A stretch of 64,000 nt of DNA, from contig CM041541.1 of the NCBI GenBank assembly GCA_023238725.1, positions 8,218,884-8,282,883 on the forward strand, written 5' to 3'. Under the pieces are notes generated by a model, which had not been told where the DNA came from, did no database searches, and worked only from the letters and a program-made list of their open reading frames with translations. Shown one piece after another: positions 51,161 to 63,500 of the stretch (position 1 is its first letter; the number at the start of each line of letters is the position of its first letter). The position numbers were made by a program, and so were the translations under genes. This stretch comes from Scortum barcoo (Eukaryota; Chordata; Actinopteri; Centrarchiformes; Terapontidae).

Positions 51161-52780
51161 CTGTCCCCTCTCCTCCTCCCCCAGACAATGAGCTTTTGAC
51201 TGAATACATTATCTGAGCTGTTGTTCTGTTTGTTGTTGTTTTAGCATCCAAGAAAAAGAGATGAATTATTAATGATGACAGACAAAAAAGAAAGAGCAGA
51301 ACAAAAAAAAAAACACTCTACTATATATAAATATATATATATATATTTTTTTTTTAGGAATGCTGCTGAGTGCTGCAGCTCCATCAAGAGGCGTGCAGAT
51401 AATTTGGAGTTCGTTAGAGTAAGTAAAGGAGTTTGACACATTATACAGAAAATATTTGTGCCACTTAATAAAACAGCCCATGACGTACTGTGAAATTTTG
51501 TTATTTACCAGTTCCTATTGGTACTTCACCTTTTTATTTTTGTAAACACTGGGTACCTACCGGGTGCAGCACTGTGAAAAAAATGGTCCATTGTAATAAT
51601 ATACCTGCCTAACTAAAAGACTAAAAAGGTGAGAACAGTCAGTACTTTATATTACAGCCCACATACCTTGTTCTTACAGTGTGATTAAAATAACTAAAGT
51701 AATATGTGCCACATTATCATTAAACATTTATGGATCCACCTACACCTGTATGTTTTATTATGACATCGCTTTATCACGTTTTTCCTCCTTAGGTGCCGCT
51801 CACACTCGTTATGAGCCGCGCTGGGCGAAATGTGCCTTTTATGTTGTATTTTCCCCCGCAAACTGCAATAAAGTTTGTTAATGCGTGGAGCAACGACATG
51901 TATTTTACGTTTATTGTTCGCTGCTGGCTGCATTGCGAAGGGAGATAACAGACGGCCCTCCTCTGAAGCAGTTTTGTGTCACATAAGACAACAGATTTTT
52001 CCGACGGGGCGACCCAATAACTGCAATTTTTAGTGTACTTGATCCATTACTACATTATAACCGACCCAAAGGACATGAGCAGCACCTGTTAAATCCCCTT
52101 TTAGTGTAATGCTCATTGTCCCTTTTAGTCCCTCATTGTTCCAATTTGTTCTCCTTTTCTATTGGCTTCCCACTTCAAAACTTCATAGCTGTATCCCTAC
52201 ATTGGTGAGCATCCTTTTGGGAACCTAACCCATATATTGTATATATTCTTGCAGTTTTTATACCCTAATGTGCCTGAGAAATATATAAAAGTATGATTGC
52301 TTTATAAGTTCTACAGTTCCTCAGAGAGGTTTCCTCTAAAACACCCAGTTATTACTCCTTTGTTCTCCGTCGTCTTATTTTCTTCACCATATTTAAGATT
52401 TTTATACAAAGAAATAAATTTAATTTGCAAGTTTTATTATAAAGTCTATAAAGCACAGTACATTTGGGTTTAGCTGAAGTAGGAGAGAGGCACTTTTCAC
52501 TCCTTGGAACTTAAATTGGAGCTTGTTAACTGAGTGTACAAAACGATTCATAACACAGGTTAATTTTTGTGTTTGGATTATTCAGTTGCAGACCCCTCCT
52601 CCCCCACCGCCCCACCCCCCCAAATAAAAAGGAGTAAAACCTTAATTTGCAGCAACTTTAACAATATTCTTGTGACTGTCCCGGGCTCGTATCTCAACCA
52701 CCATCAAAGTCAGAGCATCTCTCAGGCTCATCTGAATGTCACTGATCTGTAGCAGGGATTACTGTGCCCCCTCTTGGTTA
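51160..52780. other. intergenic, AT-rich, no gene seen
   Basis: A (TA)n tract at about 51321-51345 and several A/T runs. A CTCF-like core (minus strand) at 52764-52777. No gene recognised. Confidence 0.45.
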
Positions 52781-53110
52781 TAAATCAGCACTGCATTGTC
52801 ATTCAAGAGCTCCATCACAGCAAGTTCTCAGCGAGACTGATCATTAGGCCGATTAGAGTCGAGCAGCCGGAGATATACACCAGGGTGTCAGGACACGAGG
52901 GGTGAAGGATCAGGGGGAGAGAAACACATTGTTTTTGCATTAAAGTGCTCATTGGTTTCATTGTATGGATTCAGAGGGGGCGGTGGGGTTGCTGGAGTTT
53001 TGATCAAAGAAGCGGCCGCCGGTGACAAATTATCTGCGGTGATTGTGTCAGTTTGTCACCGCATTGAATCAGAGGCGTCGGCCATTCATCAGAAGAGCTA
53101 GAGCTGCATT
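52780..53110. promoter_or_regulatory. candidate conserved noncoding element
   Basis: Repeat-poor block with CTGATCATTAGGCCG, GATTAGAGTCGAGC, GGTTTCATTGTATGG and the palindromic GCGGCCGC (NotI-type, CpG-rich). Regulatory role inferred only. Confidence 0.3.
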
Positions 53111-56100
53111 TTTTGTTTGCTCTTACCCCCCCTCTCTCTCAGGATTCAGTGATAAGGGTTGAATGAAGAAAAATGACAGAGAGACAGGGCCCTGTCCACT
53201 ATCTATCACACATCAACAGGGACTCGATGTCCCACCGTCAAACTCTGCCTCTACTTTTACTCCAAGTTGATTATTTTATACGGCATCATGAATCAAACCG
53301 GGCTCGACTCTACGTTAGAAATGTTCCACTTTGTCCTTTAACATACAAGCAAACAGTGGATGGTGATTTAAAAGGCTTCAGTTGCAACAGAGTGCCTGGA
53401 CATGTGATTGATTTTAACTCTGTGCAGCTCAGTTTTGGACAAATTCATTTTTTTTTTCTTTTCCTGTTGTTTGTATTTATAGCACCTCTTTAAGTCCTTC
53501 TTCCCTCAACCAGGAGGAGAGGAGGGAAAAAAAAAAGGCCTGCCTGTTTGGAGTTTACAGGATCAAAGAGGAGGTAAATATCATTTCCATAACATTTGAA
53601 CCAGTTAACCACCAGCACAATGCAGATAAACACTACTGTAAGCGCCTGACAATGCCAATGAGGCAGGAACTCTGTGATTTGCCGCTCCGCCAAAGAGGAG
53701 GGAAGCGAGCACAAACATGGAGGAGGTGAGAGGTCAACTGTGCTCTCCCTGCATCCCTTTCCAAGCAGCCCCTCAAGCGCTGGTGATGTTTTAGGCAGCC
53801 GCTGCCTCACTTTGGGGGGAGGCCCGATGGATGCCGTTCCCCAAGGTGAATGGGAAAGAATAGCATTAAGCTGCACCACACTGCCTGGGGAGAGCTCCAC
53901 TGCCTTTGGGTGATTCATCTATTGATTATTTCTACCCAAGCATGGAGGTGCCATGTAAACACACATATATTAGCAGTCTGCGATGCACATGTGCGCCCCT
54001 GACACACACATGCGGATGTGGCGGATCCAGCGAAGCGCGCTTGAACCGGGCCTACTCGCCGTTTTATAATCAGATTCCGACTTCTACCAGCTCGTGGGCA
54101 TCTGCATCTGATGGATAACTAAATAGAGATGAATGAAGAAATGAAGGAATAAATAAATGATAAATGTGCATTACCGCTATTTGTGTGGGCCAGCTATTGT
54201 GATATTGATTTGAGCTATTTTTTATGTGTGTGTTTGTGTGTGTACTCGCAGTAGGCTGCAGTTTAAAGTCATATTTCTGTGCTGTACAAAAAGTGGGATG
54301 ACAAAGGAATAATTTGTGTACGACATGAAACTTTTTCCCTTTTTTAAATCGTTGTGTGTGACAGGCTTTGTGAACTTATGCGGCGCTGACTTCCCTCAGA
54401 ACTTCTCCACGAGCTGCTTGATGTCTTTATTTTTCTCTCAGATGAGTCTAATCTGAGTTATTTTCATGAAAACAATAAAGGCCGACTTATTCGAAGCTTT
54501 TGCTAACTCAGAATGATCAGACGCCCGCTGACCATCACATCACATGACACATTTGTGGTTTGTTGATGGTGCTGTAGAGTAAAAAAATGAGATAACAAAG
54601 AGTTTCTAGAGGCTGAAGCAACCTGTTGGTCTCGAGAAAAAGGGACAACGCTCCCATCTGACAAGTCCTGCCACTACATTATTACATTCTTGGGTGAATT
54701 TTCCCAATAAAATGTCCTCCTAACTGCTGAAATCCTCCTGAAGGCAAACATTTTCTGCTGGAGTGAGCAGAGATGAGCTGTTTGACGCGGTTGCTCAGTC
54801 AGCCATTTTTTTTTATGACTTAAAAAAAAAAAAAAAAAAAAAATCTTCATTTACCCAGAATTCATGGCAAATCACACCAGTTGAGACTGTCAAGAACTAG
54901 GGATGAATTTAGACGTCCACTTGAAGCCCGACTATTAGCTGGATCTCAGCCACAGTCAAAGTCAGTCTGTGGGAATTAAATAATATTAAAATACATTTTT
55001 CGGCCTTTAACAATCCACCACATCTGGAGAACTGATCAGTGTTCAAACTGAACAGCACTGATCAAAACACAGATAAAGCTCAAACTATTACAAAATTTTG
55101 ATTTAGCTCATAAAACTCCCTGTCATTTTTTTTTTTTTTTACCGTATTAGCTTTACATACAAATGTATGGGGAGTTTGCTGACAGGTCTGTGCCATGTGC
55201 TTTTTATATATATACCTACTGATTAATCCACCCACCAACAATGTACTTTTTATGTCATGTTATCATTTATACTCTTATTATATGGTTATAATGCTATTTT
55301 ATTCTATATGATCCCTTTATGTGATTATATTTTTCATTTTATTTTGAAGCTCTGGGGTCGGGGGAAGTGGTTGCCATAGCGTGGCGACATAAAATAATGT
55401 TCTTACACGGCTATATTATATTACCTTTATTCACCTGCACATGTGAATATTTAAAAGTATGAAGTACAAATGTTATTTGTTCAGTACACGTAATAACACA
55501 CAAGACACACTTGAAAACAGAAATCTGAGTAGTTGTGGCCAAAGAGTCCCTGATTGTTCAGGTGTGTGTGCTGTAAGTGATCTGCTGAGCGATCTCGCAT
55601 TCACACCACGGCCTCCTCGTTAAGTTGTTTGAACCAGGACGTGCTCACGTGACTGAAGTGTCCTCCAGGATTCAGAACACCCTGTTTGTTCTATGTCTTT
55701 CTCTCTCTCTCTCTTCACCTCGTCTCCTGAGACAATAATCAACAAAACCCCTCTTTGTGTCGACGTCTGTTTTTGTTCAAAGGTTCATCGGCCCTGATCT
55801 GTCACGTGCTGGATCGTAAACGTACATGACAGAGTAGCATTTCATGTTATACCGCATTATGAATACGGCTTTCTTTTGTCTGCATAATCATGAACATTGC
55901 GGCTCAGGTTGAGGTTCAACCTTTCACTGCTAAAAAAGGATAATGCCAGAGTTGTCACTTACATTGGATATCATCGCTTTGGGCAGGAAAAGAGCTCCTC
56001 TCCAGCGTGTGTTTCTTTTTCCACAGACTTTTTTTTTAACGTTAGACGTGGCTCTCTCCCTTAGGGGCGGTAATGGCATTCTCCATGACAACGGCAGTGT

Positions 56101-56660
56101 GACACGGCTGTGCCCTTGAGGGCCAGGCGCCCCCTCTGGGGGGAAGTGCGCATGGAAACAAACACGACAGGGTCAACGGTCACCTCCCATCATCCACCAG
56201 CAACCCTGTCCTCCTCTCTCTCTCTCTCTCCTCTCTCCTCAGGTGGAGCGAGGAATGTTAGAGAGAGACAGAGACAGAGAGAGAGAGAGAGAGAAAGAAA
56301 GTCTTGAAGCGAGCCCACTCAGTCCAGGCCTGGCAAACGTGGAGCTTTAGCCACAGGCGGTTCTGGCTAGGTCTCTACCTCGCATAGCTCCTTGCTGTTC
56401 CTCCAAGGCCAGGGCTGGATCAATACGTATAGTAGTGCGGATTCTTTTGGCACCCAAGTATAGCTATGCAGTATTGCCTTGAGGTACGGGTCCGTTAAAG
56501 ACATAACAGTGTGTGCATGTGAGCAAAGTGGACTGAGTTTATTCAGGAAGGTGTTGAGATGCTTGGCATGAAACTGACGCTTCCAACAAGGATGATTTTT
56601 TTTTATTTTGTTGCTGGAAATGCAGTAAATTCTATTAAATATTGCATGTAGTTTTTTTTT
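53110..56660. other. intergenic downstream of cobll1, no gene seen
   Basis: It holds poly-A runs (54822-54843), a (CT)n then (GA)n pair at 56214-56299, and CTCF-like sites near its right end. The 106- and 142-codon frames near 53.2-53.9 kb show no domain. Confidence 0.5.
56214..56299. repeat. (CT)n ... (GA)n inverted simple-repeat pair
   Basis: A CT tract at 56214-56238 is followed about 25 bases later by a GA tract at 56262-56299. The arms are complementary and could form a long hairpin in RNA or single-stranded DNA. Confidence 0.8.
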
Positions 56661-56665
56661 TTTTT

Positions 56666-57456
56666 TTTATTCTGGGAACATCCTTGAAATGAATATGCAT
56701 TCTTTGACAAAGATAGCCTCTGGTAAAATCCAAAGACATTTAAGGATAAGTAATTATTAAAATATTGTTAAGGTTCATTATACGAGCTTATTTATGGCTG
56801 ACGAGTAATTATGAAACAACATTTTTCTGTTATTTCTTTTTATATGATACAAAATGTGTGATACATCCACCAGACCTCATGATGAAACAGAGCTCACAAA
56901 TGGATGCTGTCAGGATTTTTAGATGTTTTAGAAATGCTGCTCTTCTGCCACCTGGTGTCTACAAAGCAGAGCAGTCTGAAACCAGGTTTATGACTTTTAC
57001 TGCATTCTTCACGTCTTAAAGCATAAAAAAAAAATACATGGTGAGGGAGGAAATAAAATTCCTGGACAAACATAAAATAAGCCTATTAATGAAAGTACGT
57101 CTTTGATTTTGCACAACAAAAAAAAAAGCTCTCAGGTCAGCGTCAAGTCCGCTTTGGCACGTCTTCAATGACAGTTTAAAAAGGAAGTAAAGAAAAAAAC
57201 AGGACATTGTCAGTTCAACAAGTCACGTCCTGTACATTTGGCTGAGGCAACAGAAAATGTTTATGTTCAACCTGCGAACATAAGAGTCAAACATAAAATG
57301 AGACAACGAGGTCTCTGACACAGAAATGAAAGAGACAAAAAATAAAAAATAAAGTCGCATAAAGTTGCCTCTCGTCATAAAACTGATGTAGTTCGTCTAC
57401 TTAGTAATCATTCAGCTGACCTTTTTTTAAATGTAATTTAGCGGTCACAAGCTGAG
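56666..57456 (-). other. cobll1: candidate cobll1 3' UTR
   Basis: This follows the presumed stop codon. Reverse-strand AATAAA hexamers lie at 56666-56671 and 56538-56543, either of which could direct polyadenylation. The stretch is AT-rich with a poly-T/A run at 56652-56668 and no open frame of note. It also contains a CTCF-like motif at 56945-56958. The real transcript end cannot be fixed from sequence alone. Confidence 0.35.
56945..56958 (-). promoter_or_regulatory. CTCF-like motif (minus orientation)
   Basis: The minus strand reads ACACCAGGTGGCAG, 13 of 14 positions matching the CTCF core CCASYAGRKGGCRS. It lies about 500 bases past the cobll1 stop codon. Confidence 0.45.
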
Positions 57457-57527
57457 TCAGGTGTCCTCGGTCGGGCTGTGAATCTTCACCCTAAACAAGG
57501 ACTTCCACTCAGAGATGTGAGAGGAAG
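57457..57527 (-). CDS. cobll1: cobll1 candidate terminal coding exon
   Basis: A pyrimidine-rich acceptor (TCTGTCTCTCTGCTGCAG) is followed 12 nt later by a second AG (CTGACCAG). Using the second AG keeps the phase of the large exon and encodes A-SSHISEWKSLFRVKIHS then PTEDT and a stop at 57459-57457. Using the first AG gives only Gly-Ala then stop. I do not recognise this C-terminus in human COBLL1, where a WH2 domain (LLTAIRSG...LKRV) would be expected; LFRVKI could be a remnant of its second half, but that is speculative. Confidence 0.5.
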
Positions 57528-60500
57528 CTGGTCAGGCACCTGCAGCAGAGAGACAGAAATATTTACATCACATCTTTCCTCTATAGGCGGCAACTAAAAG
57601 GGCCCTCAGGCACGCACTGACACACAGTCATGGACACTCAGACATCAAATGTCCAGAAATATACTTGTCATCACGCATTCGGTGTCTCCATGTCAGTTTC
57701 TGTCCATGTCTTGAAGGCTAAGAAATACGTGTCTATTCCCTCTTTTCTGATAAAACTTCTGTGTAGGATTCAATAATGATGTGTTTAACTGAGAATGGAA
57801 ACATGCAACTTCAGTTATTCCTGGGCTGAATTGTACATTAGCAAATCAATATATCTAATTTTTATTTTTTTTTATTTCTCTTCCCTCATTTTCAACACTA
57901 TGGCATTTAAGATGCATTTTGATTTAATATAAAAAAGGTTTCTTGAGAGCATTCACTTAATTTTAACTCTACATTACAAGAAAAGACCTGTAATATCAAT
58001 ACATCTCATTATTTTGATGTTTTATCAATCATTTTGTCAGTATCATTTCTTTTTGTAAGATTTCTACTCATAAGAATTATAATTCTACTGTTTTGTTAAC
58101 AAAGTGACGCCTACTAATATCTCAGTGATTATTCTGAGGTCCTAAAGCTCTAAAAAAATAATCTAGTTCATCCCAATCACCTTCTGTCTCAGTAAATTTT
58201 AAGTGCCCTCAAAAACTACCACAACAAACACAAATAAAACTGACAATCCCACAATGCAAAACTCAAAGCATTTTAGAGAAATACGTTCATGTGAGATTAA
58301 ACCTGATGACCACTCATGAGTCAATTTACTGCTCACTATAGAGTAAACTACAAAGCATCTCATGTATGAATGAGGTTGTGTCTAAAAGCCCCTGAAAACC
58401 TGGTTTAAAATGTAAAGTATCTTTCTTTAACGTAATATTTAAGATGAAGCAAGTATAACCCAAAGTTAGCATTCAACAAATAAATAAATAAATAATCCCT
58501 GGTTATTATCTGCTGCTGCTGCTCAGTGGTACTCACCGTACTGGTATGTGGACCTTGGTGGCGAGGGAAGTGTACTGTGTGGATCACCGGGGTCCTGAGG
58601 GCCCGAACCCTTTCCCCGACTCTGAAGGCGGGACCTCTGCACGGCCAACGCCACCGCCTGTGCAAATCTGGATGGAGCTGCGCTAATCTTGTCCGGAGGT
58701 GTTGGTGCGGCTGTAGGCTGGTGAGGGGTGGGTGAGGTGGGCTCATTTTGATGGTCCTCACTGATTGCAATAGTTTGTCCATTGGAGGTAGGACTCTTTG
58801 GTTGTGGGGATGGAGGAGAGGAAGGTAAACTTTCTTCTCTCCCCTCCTCCATGACTTCTGTGTCCTCATTAAAGAAGACAGGAGGAGGAGGTGGAGGGAA
58901 ATTGTTCTCCTCTTTTTCTTCTTGTTCTTCTTGTACCAGTTCCTCCTCAACTTCCTTCTCCTCGGTGTATAAACCACAATGACCCATATCTGTACTTACA
59001 GACTTTCCACTGGGGCTTTGAGGACATTCACCCCAATCCTCTGAGTCGACTGGACCATCGCTCTGAAGTTCTTCATCAATGCAGTCAGACGGCTCTGCTT
59101 GTATCTCCTCTGATGTGATTTCAGGTTCTTCTACCTCCTCCTGTTTTTCAGCAGTGTCCCTGACCTCAGAAAGAGGCGAGCCTGGACAATCCTGACTGTC
59201 CAAATCAAGTGGATGTGGAGCAGAAGCTGGTCTGTCAGCAGCCTCAATCTCCTGAGAAAAGGGCTCCGGACTCAAAGGTGTCTGAGTCTCTGACCTGGAA
59301 GGAGAACGCAGATCCTCCTCAGGCTCCTCAGGCTCAGTTGGATTGTTTTCAACCTCAGGAGACACTTCTTCTACCGTTCTCTGATCTGGAACATCCAGGG
59401 TGAGTTCAGGATTGTGGGACTTCTGTTTCTTTGAGGGAACCACTTTGAACGTGGTCATCCCCTTCTTCTGTGCTGGATCCTCCCACTCAGACTCAGTGGG
59501 GAGATCGGATCTCAGAACAGACTCAAGTTCTGCACAGTAAACCCCTATTATCTGAACTCCTCTGGCTCATGGACATAAAGGACGAGCCATTGTATAATTT
59601 AGGGAATGTGGCAGAATTCCTCAAACGCTTGACCAGCGTTCCTTTGGAAACGGAGGAGGTCAGGACTTTGGCGAGAGCACTGCGCGCGTCAGATAAGTCT
59701 TTCCCCCGAAATGAGGGGAGATACGGATCAGCCATTTCATGGAGATGAGCAAATGATGGACGTGAGGAGGATGAGGATGACCGTGGTAGTGATGGATATG
59801 GTGATGAAGATGAGGACAGCGAATGGTTTACAGAATCACACTCATCGTTTTCTTTCAGCTCCTCCACTGTGTTCAGGGAGTCTGCAGAAACAGGAAAGAC
59901 TGAATTATTCAAATTAAGGACCACAGAGTAAACTTTAAGAAATGTCACTTTGGAGAAATTAGTGTTTCTAATGGAAGTTCTGAGCAGTAAAGACAAAATG
60001 CAACTGTGCATTTAGTATTAAAAATACATATTTATCACACAGGAAACGCAGATTAAGTAACAGGACATACTGTGCTCAGAAGAAACACCTTAATCAATTT
60101 CAGCTGAATGTTTAGAGACATACACACATCTTTAAATTAAGTATTAAAGTTAAATTACTTTTATTGCAATAAGGGGATTTACTGATTAATATAGAAAAAA
60201 AACATGCATATAAAAAAAATGTTTTTAAATTTAGCTGAAAAACCATAATATCTAAAAGAATCAGCAGAAGAGTCATTACCAAACATAAATATGTTAAAAA
60301 CATTGATATACAATAGGTAGAGCTATATACAATAAGGAGAAAGACATGAGAAAGAACAAATTTTACAAAAGGGTTAATAATAATTGCTGATAGAGCACTG
60401 ATTAATTGACCAAATACTTGTTGATCTGGCTTCTGTCTTGAATTAAAAAAAAGGCACAACAATTAGTTTATGAAATCCAATAAAACGAAATTACACGTAA

Positions 60501-63500
60501 AAGGACAAAAACGCTTAAGACATATAAAGAAAGATACACAACTTTCACAATGACAAGCAGAAAAGCAAAATAAGCAGTTAAAAACAAACAAAAAAACAAA
60601 AACAAAACAGGATAAATAAATAGCATTTAGGCGCAGCAGGTAACAACGACACACATCCATAAAAGCCACTAAGACGGGAAGGAGGAAGAAGAGGCCAACG
60701 CAGGAAGAGGACGGAGAGGAGGAGGAAGGATGGTGGAAGGAGGAGAGCAAAAGGAGACAGCGGCAGCAGCCCTCAATCACCCCCTTCAGGTAACACAGAG
60801 TCTGTAAGCAGGGAGGAGAGAAAGCTTGGCTTTAGGGCGACGACCTTCACTCTAGTAGGGAACAAGACAAACACGACTCCCAGCGGTATGTCCTACATGA
60901 AAACGCAATTTTGAACTTTCACGGGCCGCGATTAAGTAAGTGCAGGAGGACAGGATCAAGACTATGATCATCAACTCTTGGCTGGGAGTTGTTTTTGCAG
61001 CCCGACGCTGACACCAGCACAGCAGTGTGTTGCAGTATCGCGGGCCTAAAGAAAACACGGGAGTTGTTGCTGAAGGCAATTATCAGATAATTAGAGCGCT
61101 AAAAGTTTAGGGCACTTTTTTAAAACCTGTGCCAGCCGAGTGTACAATAAAGTGTCTCTCGTCTGGCTACAGATCTCTAATAACCTGTCTGGTCATTGTC
61201 CAGTCGAGTATGTGAAAGCAGATCAGCAGAAAGGAGCCGTGCACTGAGAGAACCTGAACCCAGGCGGGGGAAGCATATCAGACAGACTAATGCAGGGGAA
61301 TGAAAGCTCGGACAATAGAGGGATTTATCTTGGAACAGACTGAAGCCAATATGTTCTATGAACAAGGGTCACTTTAATTGCCCTGAACAGGGTTAAATTG
61401 TTCTGACTGATAAAAGCTGCGTTTTGCGCTGGATTTAACTGCTAAATCTCCTATTTGATGGTATTCGCTTTGACATTTTAATCTTGATTTTTAACTTCAA
61501 TCTCTGCTGACCCCGTGTGGCACTGACTGAAGCGGTAAGGATCTGGCAGATACAAGAATTCACCCCACTCTTAAACCCATTTGATTTCCACTGAAATACT
61601 GTAAAAGGTCAATTGGGATTATTCCTGCAGCGCATTTCATATCGTCTGCCTCCTGCTGCCTCCACGATCACCACTAGATGGCAAAATAAACAGAGATTAC
61701 CAGTGGGGTGAGACTGCATTTGGACGGTCAGTGTTAACTCTGCACTGTTATGAAAGTTTGTACCTTTAAATAGCAACAATTAACAGCTATTTTATTCTAA
61801 GAAGTGTTGGCATTAAAATGTGTTCAGCACGGGATCCTGCAGCCCATCTGTTGGAATAATCTCCAAAGATTTTACCTTTGACCTCAGTGTCCGCCTGCAG
61901 CTCCTGGTGGCTGTTTGCACGTGGAGGGGGTGGGGCCCTCCTCTTGGTACTCCTCAAGGTGGACTCTGCAGATCTCTAAAGAGAGAGAATGATGTGATTG
62001 AAAGATGGATGTTTTCTTCCCTTTTTTCTTCTATATTGTTTGAAAGTAGAGAAAAAAGGAAGAGGAACCACCAGCCTACCTGAGGTCCTCTTACATGACA
62101 GGTGCTAAGGTTGTTGGGGACGCTATGTGACGCCCCCATTGGCGGCTGAGGGGCCCGTCTCTTCTTGGGCACGTCTGCCGGCAGCGTGCAAGACGAGGAA
62201 ACACCCTGCGCCTTCATACCAGCTCCCACGTCTTTGAGGCCAGGAGAGATGGGTGCGCTCACTGCCCCTTCCTATGAGGAGGGAAATGTACACTTGATGT
62301 CACAAGCACAACAACAGTTCACATCACATCTCCTGCAGGGTGACGACATCTACCGTACCATTTCAGGTTTTTTCTTCTTCCGTCTGAATAAGCTGAGGAA
62401 GCCCATGTTCTCCTTCTGTTTCTTCTTCTTCTTTGGCAGATCTACATAAAAGATTTCCGTCAGTTAACATGCCAGCAGAGCAGAGCATGGTGTGCCTGAG
62501 ACTGTGCATGAAGGCGTGCATGGGCGCAGATGGCACTAGGGACGAGGGGGATATGTCCCCCTCAGATTCACAGTGACACCAATCCATTGGTTTCATTGAG
62601 AGCCCGGTGTTTGTGTGTTTCGACTAATGGTGCGTTCCAGTTGTACACAAATGTCGGAATTTCCAAGCTCCAAGACAGAATTTTAATCAGAACCCCCCTT
62701 GAAGTCGGATCTCCAACTCGGAGAGTCTGATTAACCTCACCAACCCGACATAGAATTCATGCTATCTGCTACTTACGTAAACAATAGTTCTGTGTTTTGT
62801 TGTACGTCTGTAAGCCTGGGAAGCTCTGGGAGCACTCAACCTTTGGATTACATTGATCCGAGCTCCAACTTCCAACACACCATGTCCAATTGAACACACC
62901 ATAAGGCAAACTCTCACTCCCCAGGGTCCTAAAGAGGAACTGGTAGCTGCGCCTGTATCTGTTGCGGTGATCATCATCAGACCATTGTCTAGTATGTCTA
63001 CTATGATCATTAGTTAAAGCCCAAATTACACAAAAATAACTTATTGAGTTGAAATCATTTGCTGACAGCTTGGCCCCCCCCCATCTGCGCCCCTGAATGC
63101 GTGTTACCTTGTGGCGGAGGTGGTGAGATGACCTCTGTTGGCGTGACAGCTGTTACAGACAGAACACAAAGCCATTATTAGGTCAGATTGTACAATACAA
63201 ACACACACATATATAGAAACAGGTAAATCACAGTGATGAAACATCTTCAATACATTGTTTTTCGCACAAAAACTACTATGGTTATTCAGAAACACCAAAC
63301 TTCGTGGTTAAACTTAAATATTTCATCCTGTCCATTTTACTGAGACACGCGGTGGTATATTTCATTAATACATATGCCAGTGTTTTGCAGGGAGCACCAT
63401 CTGGAAATACATTAGAAGGAGGAAAGAAGGAAGAAACTCAATTCAAAGTACAGTGGCCCTGAGAGGTCAGCACTTGCAGATTGACAAAACATGTTGCATT

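Noticed and set aside
53490..53918. 142-codon minus-strand frame as a possible grb14 exon
   Set aside because: No RA, PH, BPS or SH2 motif; composition fits chance.
58405..58977. 190-codon minus-strand frame overlapping the large cobll1 exon
   Set aside because: Shadow frame; the exon donor at 58536 and COBLL1 similarity are in the other frame.
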